Positions 47,101 to 59,460 of a stretch of 64,000 nucleotides of DNA are shown here, one piece after another. The notes beneath the pieces were generated by a model, which was not told the DNA's origin, searched no databases, and was given only the letters and a program-made list of their open reading frames with translations. The stretch's first letter is position 1. Every line of letters begins with the position of its first letter. The stretch comes from Telopea speciosissima (Eukaryota; Streptophyta; Magnoliopsida; Proteales; Proteaceae). The stretch covers positions 6,324,001 through 6,388,000 of the forward strand of contig NC_057924.1 of assembly GCF_018873765.1 (NCBI RefSeq), read 5' to 3'. Both the position numbers and the translations under genes were made by a program.

Positions 47101-50100
47101 TCTATGGATAATGAATTGAGCCAAATACTGTATACCATGTAGTCCGTTGTTTCATCAATCCAGACTTTTATTCAGTAATTTGTTACCTCTTGAATGGACA
47201 AGTCCCTACATTCATGATGCCCTGTTTCTTTTCCCAACCAAAATATTGGAGCTGGGCACCATAAATGTGGCTCAAATCATCAATCCTGTAAGTTCATTGA
47301 TTTCATACAAAAAAAAAAGCTTAATTTGAGGTTTCTTTTTTCAATATAGGAGTTTTAGTTCTTTGTCAGATGAGTTAACTTTTGCTGGTTCAAAATTTCC
47401 CCATACATTTGGCTTGTAGCCAGAATATTTGCTGGTTATCATTGAGTATGAATAGAGTTTCACTATTTTGGGCGCCATCTAGAGGTGTTGTGATTGACGT
47501 TTAAATGATAATGATGATTTGAAGAACTATTGCTGCTGGTTTGGTGTTTAATTCAATTCTCTTGAAGGTATGAAGTTTACAATTCACTCTGGATGTGATT
47601 CTTGGAGCCCTACTGGAGTAAAGCTTGCAGAACCTATTGCTTCTCTTCTCTATTTCCATATTATTTTTCCTTCTTTTTATTTTCCGAGTAAGATATAATC
47701 ACATCGTAAGCCTATACCAATCACACCATAAACCTTCATTGTTAGTTTCAAAAAATTGTGTACATTCTCATATCCATCAATCGCTTTGCAAATCTGATTT
47801 ACCAAACTTTTAACACCTGCTGCAGTTCTAAATTCTCTTTAGTCCATATTTTGCAAACCTACGACCTTACTTTTTTACCATCTTTCATATTACCAAATTC
47901 CTAAATAACCTCTAATTTTCTATTGTGGAAATCTCCAGACTCTACTTGTAGAAATTATTGTAATTGAGCCCCACCCATAATAACTCCCAGGACCCCAATT
48001 GTCTTGCCATATTTTCCATATGACTCTTTCTGGTTGGAATTAAAATGAAGGGAAATGAAATTAAAATAACAATAAAATGGAAAATTTTTAATCATTAGCA
48101 ATAATGGTTGTGTAACTTGCTCAAAATTTTACTAACTGTACTAATTTCATTTTACTTCACTTTTTCAGACTAGAATAACAAAATATGATAGGGCTGGAAT
48201 CTATTGAAAATTTTAATTACCATAATTAGTAAGATTCTCAAGTTTGTTATGCATTCATGATCAGACTGTACAGGAAGCAGTCAAATTATAGCATTGAATG
48301 GTTTTCTAATTGAATCAGACTGTTCTAATTTCTAAATCTTTTGGATTTCAAAATCTTGGATATAGTTGGGGCTGTCTGACTGTATCTGTCCAGTATGTGT
48401 CCACAGGGTATTGATACTGTGGTTATGTGAAGGTATCAGGTTATCGTGGATAATGGTTAAACTTCAAACAAGAGCTTGAAGGAAGCAAAGAGTAACAATG
48501 ATCTGTCCTATAAGAATTCTGACATTTGCCGCATGTTTTGGGTGCTTGTATAATATTTTAGTATCTAATGAAATTTAAGCGCTATTTTTTCTCATGAAGT
48601 TTCATTGTCATGTAGATGGAGAATGTTTGCATTTTTTTTTTCATTGCTTCAAATCTAAGGATGTTTGACTTGCTTACATAATGCACTGGGCAGGATGATT
48701 CTGAAAATATAACCCGTTTTCTGATACTTGCAAGGGAACCTATAATTCCTAGAACTGACCGACCTTTCAAGGTAAGATTGCTTCTTTTCTCCTATTATTG
48801 CATTGTGCTTACCCCTTTCAAAGCATTAATTTCATTTTTCTTTTAGACAAGCATTGTCTTCACCCTGGATGAAGGCCCAGGAGTAATGTTTAAAGCCTTG
48901 GCGTTGTTTGCTCTGCGGGGTATTAATTTGACAAAGGTACCTTCAAATTCGAGTTTGGTTTTGTTTTTATCCTTTAGACTGCAAGCTTCAATCATTATCT
49001 TCTCCTTTATATGAAACTTCAGATTGAAAGCCGACCACAAAGAAAGCAGCCATTGAGGGTTGTCGATGACTCTAACACTGGGTGTGCCAAGTGAGTGCCA
49101 TTTCCCTTCGGGGTTGAGAATCTAAAATACATACTCAGACTACCTTGCAGTCATTACTTATTATCCATCACTGGGGTATAAATGTGAAACATTTTGGCTA
49201 ACAAAAATAAACAGAAACATCAACATTTAACACTTAGAAATGATAATACTCACATTATATCATTAATTGAATTTATACAAGGTCATATATAATTGGTAAT
49301 TGATAATCTAGATTTCATCTAGATTCTAGTGGTACTTACCTCTCCAAATTCCTGGCTGGGGCAGGTGTTAACTCGTTTGCTTGGCAAAATCAAATAAAAT
49401 TAGAATAAAAAATGAATATCAAAATTTAAAGGGTTGATAATTAAGATACCTAACAAAAAAGTAAATGAACAAGTAGTAGCTCTCCAACATGTGCATTACG
49501 TTAATGCATATTTATTTATTTATTTTTTTTTGCAAATGTATAGTAGCGATGTATGTTTGACGATGCCCCAGCCCCATCCCCCGGGTTTTCTCAAATGTAT
49601 AGTAGTGATGTATTGGTGGCTCAAAGATATAGGGTAGTCAACATTGTAAATTTTTGAAAAATAAAGTGTCCTTGTTTCGTAGCTGAAGCTGACAAGATTT
49701 GAATAATCCAATTTCTACTGTATCAGAAATCAATCTTCAATCTGTGTTTTAAGTCTGCTATTGTTAAAAAATTTACTCCATTTAATCATTAGCTCCTCTT
49801 AATTTTCTCTTGTACAATTTGGAAGAGAATCTTCCAAGTTTGGAAAAGTTGATCTTTTTATTTTTAATGAGATCCTTTCATGCTGTCTAAGTGATTTTTT
49901 TTTTTGTTGCAGGTATTTTGACTACCTTTTCTATTTTGATTTTGAAGCTTCAATGGCAGACCCTCGTGCACAAAATGCTTTGGGAAACCTGCAGGTCTGG
50001 TTTTTATCATTTCTGGTTTTGCTTTTCACCTATAATTATGTCAAATTACTAATTTCTATTATTGATCTGCTAACGAGTTTGTCATTTCTATTAGTTGATC

Positions 50101-51599
50101 TGCTAAGTCTGTATTCTGATGTTTATGGCAGAAAAATTATGAGCTCCCCCCCCCCCCACCCCTTTTCTCTCTTAAGTTCTACGTTGCTTTTTTTTTTTTG
50201 GCACTTCTCTATTTGACATTCTGTTACATACCAACAAAGATGCATGGTCATGTTGGATTTATTTTACTCTGGCAAATTATGTTGTCCCTGTTTTGTTTTA
50301 TATCCAGGTGAAGAGTTACCAGTTCTTGTAATTATACTGTTCTAGTATGTTGTCTTCTAGGGTTGTATTTTATTACTGCTCTCTTTTCGAATAAGATTGT
50401 TCATCAGAGGGGGGGGGGGTTACCAGGTAAACACTTCATCCAAAACCAAAGGAGGGGAGAAAAAAAAATGAAAAACTATGATTAGTGTTTTCTTGTACCC
50501 TGGGAGCCACTAATACCCACTACCCAACTGTTCTTTCCTATGTAGGTCGATCTGCAATGAACACGACCATTACTAAAGTGAATATTCCCCACCATTCTTG
50601 GATGGTGATTTCAACGAAGATATTAAATTTTAGTCTAGACTGAAATAAATCTACTTGGTAAATAAATAAACGATTTCATCTGAAATTTGAAATATTTTGG
50701 TGCTTTCGACAAGGATTAATTTTTTGTTACAATCCCCTTGGATATGTTACAACTGTTTCCATTGAAATGGGAGAAATGCTTCAACCAACAATTCTTTTCA
50801 ACTAAACCAGTTCTTGGCCCTGATTTTTAAGATATTGGGTGTTCAGCAAATCTATTTGTTAAAGTGTACCGTGAGGGGGAGTGTTGTGTACCATGGGATA
50901 ATGGGATAATGTTGAGTTGTAATATGCTTTTAGTTATTTACCTTTTATCGTAATTAGACTTACTCTTTAGTAGGTTTCCTACTAAAAATAGATTACTTGA
51001 TGTAAGTAGACTTTTTTGTTGCTTGCCAAGATGTGCCTCTACTCATAGGATACGCACAAACTGGCCCTGTCATGTGCTAAAAACCACTCACAATTAACTA
51101 GTGCTTGATGCATTGGGTTAAGAACTTCATTTAGAAGCTTGGTTACCAACCTCTGTAACTAGATTTTTTCATTGGTACTTATGCCATTTCTTCCCTAGTG
51201 TTATTCAACATCAAGCACCATTACTAATCGAGATTAGGCATTTTCCTGCATGCTGTTCACCTTCTACATGGTCACTTTGGGACCTCACGTGTTGCCCCTG
51301 GCTTGAGTAAACTTGGTGTTGTAATTTTTGGATGTAGTTTTCCTTGATTTGTTGGGGCAATACTTGAATTTTTTTTTTGTCAACAAGCAGTTGGTGTTCA
51401 TGAAACCTTTCCAATGCTGGATATGAAAATTGATTTGCTTATGAGGTCTTACTATCTTAGAGAAATGATGGTCCTTAGACTCAGTTTTCTTTTTCGTTTT
51501 TTGGGTGAAATGGCATCTAAAAACCTCTTTATATTTTTGCAGGAGTTTGCAACATTTCTTCGGGTCCTTGGTTCCTATCCCATGGATACAGTCCTATAG
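44167..51599 (+). CDS. ADT: Arogenate/prephenate dehydratase, chloroplast, 11 exons
   Basis: Exons: 44167-44452, 45755-45822, 45900-45992, 46077-46277, 46746-46826, 46924-47019, 48694-48771, 48847-48936, 49023-49090, 49913-49994, 51543-51599. They total 1200 nt (399 aa) with GT-AG introns. The enzyme removes CO2 and water from arogenate (or prephenate) to make phenylalanine (or phenylpyruvate) in plastids. Residues 1 to about 95 are a likely transit peptide. The dehydratase domain follows from [14 protein letters not shown] (about 115) through [10 protein letters not shown] to the catalytic Thr-Arg-Phe at 282-284. The ACT regulatory domain (about 302-395) carries the Phe-binding motif ESRP at 333-336. 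The split structure fits the ADT1/ADT2/ADT6 side of the family, since other members lack introns. All key residues are present. Arogenate versus prephenate preference cannot be read with certainty. Intron 10 contains retrotransposon-like sequence. Confidence 0.95.
45354..45378. repeat. (GT)n microsatellite in ADT intron 1
   Basis: About twelve GT units. Confidence 0.95.
50870..51060 (+). mobile_element. Possible Copia LTR remnant in ADT intron 10
   Basis: GTGAGGGGGAGTGTTG looks like a polypurine tract followed by the TGTTG start of a Copia 3' LTR. The following AT-rich sequence (TAGTAGGTTTCCTAC and on) is LTR-like. No partner LTR or ORF was found, so this is tentative. Confidence 0.35.
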
Positions 51600-52844
51600 A
51601 TGCCCTCCATCCCTGGAGGCAGTTTTTTATTTTGTCTCGGTTCATGAAGCCTGCAGGACAAAGACGGTCAATCCTAATGTTTCAAACATGTTAGATCCTG
51701 TTCAAGCTGGTGGAAGAGAAGTCTTGAGAGATAGATTTTTGAGAACTACTGTAGGAAGATCTGTTGTACTACAGAATTGAATCATGTTTATTTTTAATAA
51801 TTATTCTGAAGAATTTCTCTTGCAGAGGCTTATAAGCACAAGGTGCACATATAATCAACATACCTGTTTGATATGAGTACACTTTCTGGTCACGTGTGAT
51901 TGTGGAACCTATGATTGGATCCCTTGATCTCATTTATGTGAAATGTCTTCTCCTCAACTAGAATAATTATAGTCAAGGGAGGCTTCATTGTCCATAGACA
52001 GTTCTTGGTTCAGTTAGCTTCAACTACAGAAGGTGATGACCATTTGTTCTACTACTAGTGAAACTTCTCTATGGCTATGGAGAATTGGTAACTTACGAGT
52101 GGGTTCTGCTTAGTTGAAGTTCTTCGTCGTAATGCATGGAGATAACTCTCTTCCAGTTTTTTTTTTTTTGTTTTGCCTCAGAAGTTGCTGTATTTGCATG
52201 GCAGAATTCCGTCTTTGTTTTGCCTGTTATATGATTCTTATTCAATAATGATTGGTGATGATACTGTCTATATGTATATGTTTTCTCTTTACGCGAAGGT
52301 ATTCCCTCTACATAGATCTTCTACAGCTTTGGAAAATTTTTCTGCCTGACTTGTGAAAGTACTGTGTAATTGGACCGTATTTAGCCCAGAGGGTGAAAAC
52401 TGAGGGGCTTGAGGAACTGGCTAGGTATCTGTTTTTGCTAGTAAGATGGGGCAGGAGCTGCTTGCTTAGGTGCTGGTGCTGACATTCCACATAATCCACG
52501 CCAATCTACTCATGAAATGATTTTGCCAGGGCTCAGTTTGGTAACAAGTGAACTGAAGTGAAGAATTTTGGGTGGGTGGAGTGAAATTTAAGGAGGATGT
52601 TATGTGAAAATATAGAATGTTTGTTTTTATTTTATCTTAATTTGTTTGTTAAATAAATACCATTTGGCTCGAAGAGGAAAAAAATTTGTTGATTTTGCTT
52701 TCTTTTCTTCACTCAATTCTTACCAATTGAACCCTGGGGCTCTATGTTACAAATATAGTGTAGAAACTAGGGGTAGAACACAAGTCAGATTCTGGCTCAA
52801 CTTTGAACCAAATCAGCATTACGGTATTAGTTGAGGTTTCCCAC
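51600..52844. other. Region between ADT and SINE, no gene
   Basis: The ADT 3' UTR is expected just after 51599. The rest has only chance open frames. Confidence 0.5.
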
Positions 52845-53270
52845 CGCTGCAGGGTTTGAGGAGGGTCATAATGTACATATACAGCCTTATTTTGCGGAGA
52901 GACTGTTTCCAGATAGGGCTGTAAACAGATCGAATTCGGCTCGGATAGTGCTATATCCGCATCCCCATCCGCATCCGATTAGCTATCGGACGGATTCGGA
53001 TAGTGCTAACAGGATACGGACACCGATACAGATCGAACATTTTATCCATTTACATGTAAATATAGCTTTTCAGATAGCTATAGCTTATCCATATCCGCAT
53101 CCGTTTAGCTTTCGGACGGATTCGGTTAGTGCTAAACGGATACAGACACGGATACAAATTTTGGCTATTCATTTACACCCCTATTTTCAGAGACTCGAAC
53201 CCATGACCACTTGGTCACACTGGAGCAACCTTACCGTTGCACTAAGGTCCACAATTGTTTTACCCGAAAA
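52845..53270 (-). mobile_element. Au-type SINE interrupted by a hAT-like MITE
   Basis: Minus-strand order: GTGGACCTTAGTGCAACGGT, then GACCAAGTGGTCATGGGTTC (containing the B box), then the inserted MITE, then GGAAACAGTCTCTCCGCAAA, then ATTATGACCCTCCTCAAACC and a CCCTGCAGCGGTGGGA end. This is the full Au SINE plan once 52914-53183 is set aside. Confidence 0.85.
52906..53191. mobile_element. hAT-like MITE, 270 bp, with 8-bp TSD
   Basis: The element 52914-53183 starts TAGGGCTGTAAAC and ends ATTTACACCCCTA, a hAT-type inverted repeat. It is flanked by TTTCCAGA (52906-52913) and TTTTCAGA (53184-53191), an 8-bp duplication with one change. The interior holds two versions of one segment (GCATCCGATTAGCTATCGG and GCATCCGTTTAGCTTTCGG), so an internal duplication has occurred. 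Confidence 0.85.
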
Positions 53271-53460
53271 AAAAAAAAAAAAGGTCCACAATTGACCAAT
53301 GTAAGAATAAAGTACATAAAAATGATACTACAACGCGCATACCATTTAACACTAAATTTCACATAGATAAGGTCCATCTAATATGCAACATCTGAGGTTC
53401 GTAAAAAGGCCAGCTAGATACATTCAGTCATAAGCCCACTTGTTAGATCGAAGAGGCCCT

Positions 53461-53490
53461 AAATAGCAATAGCAATAGCAATAGCATAGG
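53461..53490. repeat. AATAGC-type hexamer repeat
   Basis: Four to five copies of AATAGC. Confidence 0.85.
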
Positions 53491-53672
53491 AACACAAAGC
53501 ACACACTCTCAGATTTTGTCTTATAATTGGACATTCAGAAACAGTGCTTGAACATAGTTTAAATTCTATGTAAGTATAAGCATATTTCTGGGCGGGTGTC
53601 GAAAATTCTGTTTATTCGCCCCATGACTAGAAATCTGGAGGCATAACCCAATGATGAAGTCCTTGTGCACGA

Positions 53673-56600
53673 TTATTCTTTCTTTGGAAGCTCCCTCAAG
53701 AAATCTTCATTGTCAACCAAGACCTAGAAAGAAAAAGCAATACAACCTTTACATGAGCCAGGCAGCAATCAAATGTACACACACCCAAAAAATAGTAAAT
53801 AAATACAAGAATAAAAGTTGTGTTGTGGCTCCACAGTAAAATAATAGACAAATTCTCACTGGCCCAGGATCATAGTAAACATTAATCGAAGCCAATTAGT
53901 AGAATTTACACAACATGAAAATCAGCACAAGGGTTTTTATGTGCTCAAGAGTGCATGCACTGGCTCACTGATAAAACGCATATTGGTGAAGTAGATGGCT
54001 GACAAGTTAACCCTAAGTCCTAAAAACATGAAATTCAGCTCACAACTGATGGTCCAATTCCAGGTGTGAAAAGCAAATTAATTGGTTGATTGAACATCAT
54101 ATCTCATGGAATCAACCATAAACTTGCACAGAGAGAGAGAGAGAGAGAGAGAGGGGTGGGGCAAGGACTACAAAGTTCAATTACAATATCATGAACTAGT
54201 TTTGCTGCAATGAGTTTTCCTATAGAGGAAGACAAACAAAGGGGTTGTGATGTCAAAGTTTGTCTTCCGGAAGGCCCAGAGTATGGCCTAATCCCAGGGG
54301 ATACCCTGACAATTTCACAGCATGGCCTCTCTCATAAGGAGATGGTGGCCTGATGACTGAGGTAGAGGTTGTGGAAAGTATAATAGGAGTCTTCCTTTTT
54401 TTTTTTTAAATTATTATTTTGGATGGTGCAGAGGAAGATTAAGGGTAGAAATTGCTTTCATGCAATATGACGAAAAAGTATTAAAAGAGACTCACTTCTA
54501 TCAGAAGACTTACCGTTTTCCAGCCATCTGGATCAAGGAAAGAGGTAATTTTGGTGTTGATCCCAGGAAGTGGGCCTGGTTGCCGAGTAATTTTTCCTCC
54601 AAGCTCTTGGGTAACCAGATTAACAACTTCAGCACTTTTATATACATCTCCAGTACTTATGGCAACCTAGAAATGGATTTTCCATTGATCAGAAAGATTT
54701 GCTTTGAATTGACAAATTTTACAATAGGAGCTTGCCACTAACCTGTGCATATGCGGTTCCTTTGGTGTATTCTGTCACACCATAGTTGTACGTCAACTCC
54801 ATAACAGTCGTTTCATACTCGTCAGCATAACCCATCATTGCAAGAGTATACTGTAAATAACATGCAAAATAAACCACTTTGTAATATGTCTCCAGCCACA
54901 GCATATTGACATGACTTCTACTATCATGCTGCAAAAATAGATTACATGAATGGAGTCTCAAGTACAAAGCAAACTAACCTTCTGTTCAGGTCTATCAATC
55001 TTTCTCAATAGTTTCATACCCACGGCCTGCAAGCAGGTAGAGCCAGCAAAATCATAGAGAAAATCAAATGACAGATTAATGATCTACAGGAAGAGTAGGT
55101 ATAAACAAAAGCCATCAGTAGGCAATGGTGTTGCTTTGGAGTGGTAAAAAAAAGATGGAGTAAATTATTGCTTGATGCAGTAAAGAGTTGGATCCTGCGG
55201 TTCTCATATAGAACCTGGTCCACATGTTGGTCCAAGACCAGCACCAAGCCAAGCCCAGACCTTGTGGGTAGGCTGGCTACAACCTGGCCTAATGAGTTTA
55301 TTTTATATGGTTCCTTTTTTGGTCCACTTGGGTTTCGTTATTTTGGAACAGCTGCTGGAGAAGACTTTTAGTATTCTTAGTGTATTTTAGAATTCCAAGA
55401 GTTAGTTAATTTTCTTGGTTTATGTTTTCTATGTATGGGTTTTAGTTTCTAGGCATTGGAATTCTATTTAATCTTGGAATTCCAACATTCCATTTAATTC
55501 AAGTTGATGTAACCAAGGGGCTGTTAAGCCTTCTTTTCCCCTATATAATGAAATTGTGGATATTTTGAGATAAATCATAAGAATTTATCTTTTGACACTG
55601 ACATGACCCAGCCCAATTCTTGATTTCTCCTCATCCATTTAAATGCATGAAAGCACTGAAAATAAAACACAGGTTACCACGTAGTAACAAAGAACCAAGG
55701 GATCTAAAGTCTATTTTCTTTGCAGTTTGATGGAGTCTCACAAAATAAGTTGATGGCTTTGTTCTGAAATCTGAAAATCTTCAATATACATTTTTAAGAA
55801 AGTTGTACTCATTACAGAGATCAGACTAGAACACATATGCAATAATCAGAGACTAGAAAAAAAAAAAAAAAAACTTACCTTCTCATAGAACTTGATAGAG
55901 CGATCTAGGTCACCCACACGCAGCATAACTTGACACAGTGGTTCAGGAGTAGGACCCCTTTGGATCAGCTCAAACAGATAGCCATCTGGGTCCTTCACAA
56001 AAGCAATGACGCTTGACCCCCCTTTAACTGGACCAGGTTCACGGGTGACAACACCACCCTTGGCACGTGCATTTTCAACCAATTTATAGACCTGGATTAC
56101 GAAGTTTAGTAGTGTATATCACCAACTATGCAATTAATATCATGTCTGAAAATAAAGAAAATCTAAATGACAACATTATTGGTGTCATTTAGTTTGTCAC
56201 CATACCACAATTTCTTGCTGAGTGGTAGACATGGCTGGGTTCAAGTGACAGAGGACCTCACACCCATCAATAGTCAAACTGAAGCTTGAAACAATAAAAG
56301 GAAGTGGCCAAAAAGTGGATGTAAAGTTTTATAAATTTACAAAAATGCCATTTCATGTAGTAGCATGTTCAGAATTTTTTGTTACTTTGGATTCATTTTT
56401 GAGGCACTTCTATTAGTTGTTTGAGATTGAAATTTGATGCATGAGACCAGTATGGTGTGTCCCTATCACAAGGACCCAGCAGCAGTTAAAGCTTTCTTCC
56501 ATGGTGAAGCACACTGAGAAAGCCCAGTAGCACACCCAGCGATCAAACTACTTCGCTCCCAATCATGTCTGCCACTTGGCAATTTTGTGCCAGCTTAATC

Positions 56601-58174
56601 AACACCATTTATAGTGTTTATCTTAACAAACCCAATCTTAAATAATAAATTATTCATACATCTTCAGTTGCAATTGCAAAATGTCCAAAGCCTGTTCCAA
56701 TATCATATTTGTCCACCCCATAGTCTGTGAATCAAGGAGAAAAGTGAATGTATCAAACCTGAAACTCAACAAAAACAAAGAAAATACAAGGCAGAAAGCT
56801 ACAAATACAGGGACAGAAGAATAAAAATCTAAAAGTCTCTTCTCGTTTTGGCCTCCTAAGACAAGCAAACTGGGATTGCAGGAGTCTACAAAATATAAGA
56901 ATATGTTTCTACTGATGTAAGTGATTGGATGCTAAAATGAACTGTCGAAATTAAGCACTAATAACGTATGTTAAAGACAATAATCAAATAAATGCTTTCC
57001 CAGCACCCTAATGCAGTGATGGTCTAACTTTAATAGATTATAGGGATCAAATTATGGAGCATAATGTGGCCAACCAAGAAATAAAAGGTATATTGACTGA
57101 TGGTTACTGATTTGGATGAGTAGCAAGATTGTAGAAGATGATGTTATAAATTAATGCATCCACAGGAAATTAGAGTAGCCCCAAGCTGCCAACAGGCAAC
57201 ATGGGAGAAGATGAGGGAGGTTGACAGTGATGGTCCAGTCAAGTAGAATGAAGATGAATGACTGCACCAATGATATGGTGAGAAATGAGAATTGAAGGTG
57301 GTGATGATAGAAAGGGTAAGAAACAACTTGAGTCGAAGCAGGTAGGAGGCATGAGGACTTGTGATTTAGTCGGAATATGACTCTAGATATAGCAAAATGG
57401 TGGTACAGGATTTGTGTAGAAATTGGAATAAAAATTGTTGAATTCAGCTGAGTTGAGCTGAGATGAAACATCCCTGACGACATAAGAAGATTAACTGTTC
57501 ACTTATTTCATATGTAGAATATGAAACAGGGCAAACAGAAATTGGGTGATAAACGTATCAAGTTGCTGCAATCAATGACTTACAATTACATTAACACAGT
57601 AGATAAGTGTTTCTTTAATTAAGTGAACTGACTACTTGCATATCTCCCCAACCTCCCTAAAAAACAAAATTAATGCCTCATCGACCACTCAAAAATTGAC
57701 ATAGATAGGGATCAATGAAAAGGGCAATTTCAATAAAAAAACATCAATGATCCTAATTAAATAAAATGCTAACAGGAACACCAAAATGAAGAATATTAAG
57801 GAACGTTAGAAGATAGTTTGCCATACTGTATGTCAACTCCACAACAAAATTTGTTTCTTCAGGCCCAAATCCAAGAAATGCATTTGAGTACTTCTCTTCG
57901 GGAACGTCCCTTTTCCGCAAGAGCTGCATTCCAAAACCTTCGGTGTAAAACCTGATTATCACAATTTAGCATACATTGGTCATCCAATGGAAAATCGCTC
58001 CATCTATTCATATCTCATAATTGATAAAGCTTCAGACAAAAATAGAAAAAGGTATTACTTAATGGTGCGATCGAGATCCCCAACTCGATACACAGCATGT
58101 AGGAGCCGGCGCTTATCTGTCTTTGCCCATTCCAACAAATTCTCACTGGGAACAGACGCCTCAGTTTCAGCCAT
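53673..58174 (-). CDS. GLX1: Glyoxalase I (lactoylglutathione lyase), two-domain plant form, 8 coding exons
   Basis: Exons, 5' to 3' on the minus strand: 58174-58059, 57951-57827, 56724-56660, 56091-55879, 55026-54979, 54850-54743, 54666-54514, 53723-53673. They total 879 nt (292 aa) with GT-AG introns. The enzyme isomerises the methylglyoxal-glutathione adduct to S-lactoylglutathione, the first step of methylglyoxal detoxification, in the cytosol. The first glyoxalase fold has the four metal ligands in place: His26 ([14 protein letters not shown]), Glu77 (VVELTYNYG), His95 (GTGFGHF) and Glu143 ([10 protein letters not shown]). The second fold begins [19 protein letters not shown] at about residue 155 and has Gln where the first has His, as in other plant two-domain enzymes. 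It closes with [16 protein letters not shown]. Length fits the family. No transit peptide was seen. Introns carry LTR-like sequence (55160-55620). Confidence 0.95.
55160..55620. mobile_element. Possible solo LTR remnant in glyoxalase intron 4
   Basis: A promoter-like CCCTATATAATGAAATTG and a preceding run of AATTCCAA/TTGGAATTC words give the feel of an LTR, but ends and a target duplication could not be fixed. Confidence 0.25.
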
Positions 58175-58195
58175 TGTCAACTAAGTCCGATTTCT

Positions 58196-58688
58196 CTGAT
58201 AAAGATTTCAAAATCAGGTAAATGTCATCCATGACTATCATAATGTAAAATCGAGATTTTCCCCCAAGCATAGATCAGAATTTACAATTATGAAAAAATA
58301 TTTGAGTCCACTATCTATCGCGACTTGGGACATTCATGATGAAATTTGCCCATAAAAATTGCCTCTAAAATCACTGGAAATGACACCAAATCATTCAGAA
58401 GTTAAGAAAAGATATAGTTGCATGAGAATATCTCATTTATTTCGAAGGATTAGCTATGATCCTTCTAGACAGCTTAGCATTGCAATTCATAGATCAAGCA
58501 AAAGAGCGACACAACGGATAATTAAATAGAACTCCAAAACTGTGGATCAAGAAGTTTTGAAAGTGAATAAGATCAAATAAAAACCACCTAATCCCTTGCT
58601 TCTACAAACAAGACTTCACTCATAGACGCACTGATGACTGAACCACTCGGCACAGAGAGAGAGAGAGAGATGAGAGGTGTTGACTTAC
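58196..58688 (-). other. Intron in glyoxalase 5' UTR
   Basis: On the minus strand, CTG|GTAAGTC at 58689/58688 is a strong donor, and ATCAG at 58196 is an acceptor 21 bases before the start codon. The upstream piece 58689 to about 58730 would be the first, noncoding exon. Inferred from splice motifs only. Confidence 0.5.
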
Positions 58689-58754
58689 CAGAAAGATCGA
58701 CGAACAAATGGTAGCAGGCGAGTTAGTGAGCAACTGGAAGTGTTACCTCACTGC

Positions 58755-58762
58755 CTTTATAT
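58755..58762 (-). promoter_or_regulatory. Putative TATA box for glyoxalase I
   Basis: GATATAAAGGC on the minus strand lies about 65 bp before the proposed first donor site. Confidence 0.45.
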
Positions 58763-58974
58763 CATTGCCATAATTGCAACAGTGCCCGCATGCCGCTATT
58801 ATGTGGTGAACCGCACACAAGTTTCATGCTGATCATGGTTTAAGGTATCCGGTCGATACCGATCCAGTTCCCCCTGAATCGGTCTAAATTGAACAGAATT
58901 GCCCCTGCTTTATAATTAAAAAAAAAATTTATTAATTTTTAATCCATAGGACTAATGAGAGCACAAGCTCAAGC

Positions 58975-59040
58975 ATCCAGTATTAGGGCGGGGTAGTCAT
59001 TTCACCACCATGTGTCTGTGCATAAGGGGTGCAACCGATT
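58975..59040 (+). repeat. Dispersed family A, 3' fragment
   Basis: GGGCGGGGTAGTCATTTCAC followed by TGTGTCTGTGCATAAGGGGT. Confidence 0.55.
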
Positions 59041-59282
59041 AACCTTCTTTTTTTCTTTATTTTTATAGGTGATTGCACTAGTTCAACCTTCCACCAACTG
59101 CAACGCAAGAAAATTAAAAAATCAATTAAAAGATTAATGAAAATGTTGGTATCATAGTAAGTTTGCGTATTAACTACCATATTAATATGCACATATGCCC
59201 ATATAAATCAATAAAAGATAAACCTTAAAAAAACTCTAAAAGAATATCATTTACAATGGATTTGGAAGCTTAATAAAGAGAG

Positions 59283-59460
59283 TCCAACACCTGGTCGTGT
59301 CAGACACACCGCCCCTGCACCTTGACATAGGGGTGTGTAAACTGACCATTGTACCCCAGGTCATTTCCTAGATTCCAGGGGTATGGCGATCATTTCACAC
59401 ACTGTTGTGTCTGGGCACACAGTGTACATTGCACGACCAAGTAGCATTCTCTTTCCCTAC
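59283..59460 (+). repeat. Dispersed family A-like copy, different 5' part
   Basis: The 3' half GGCGATCATTTCACACACTG and TTGTGTCTGGGCACACAG is well kept. It ends TAGCATTCTCTTTCCC. Confidence 0.6.
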
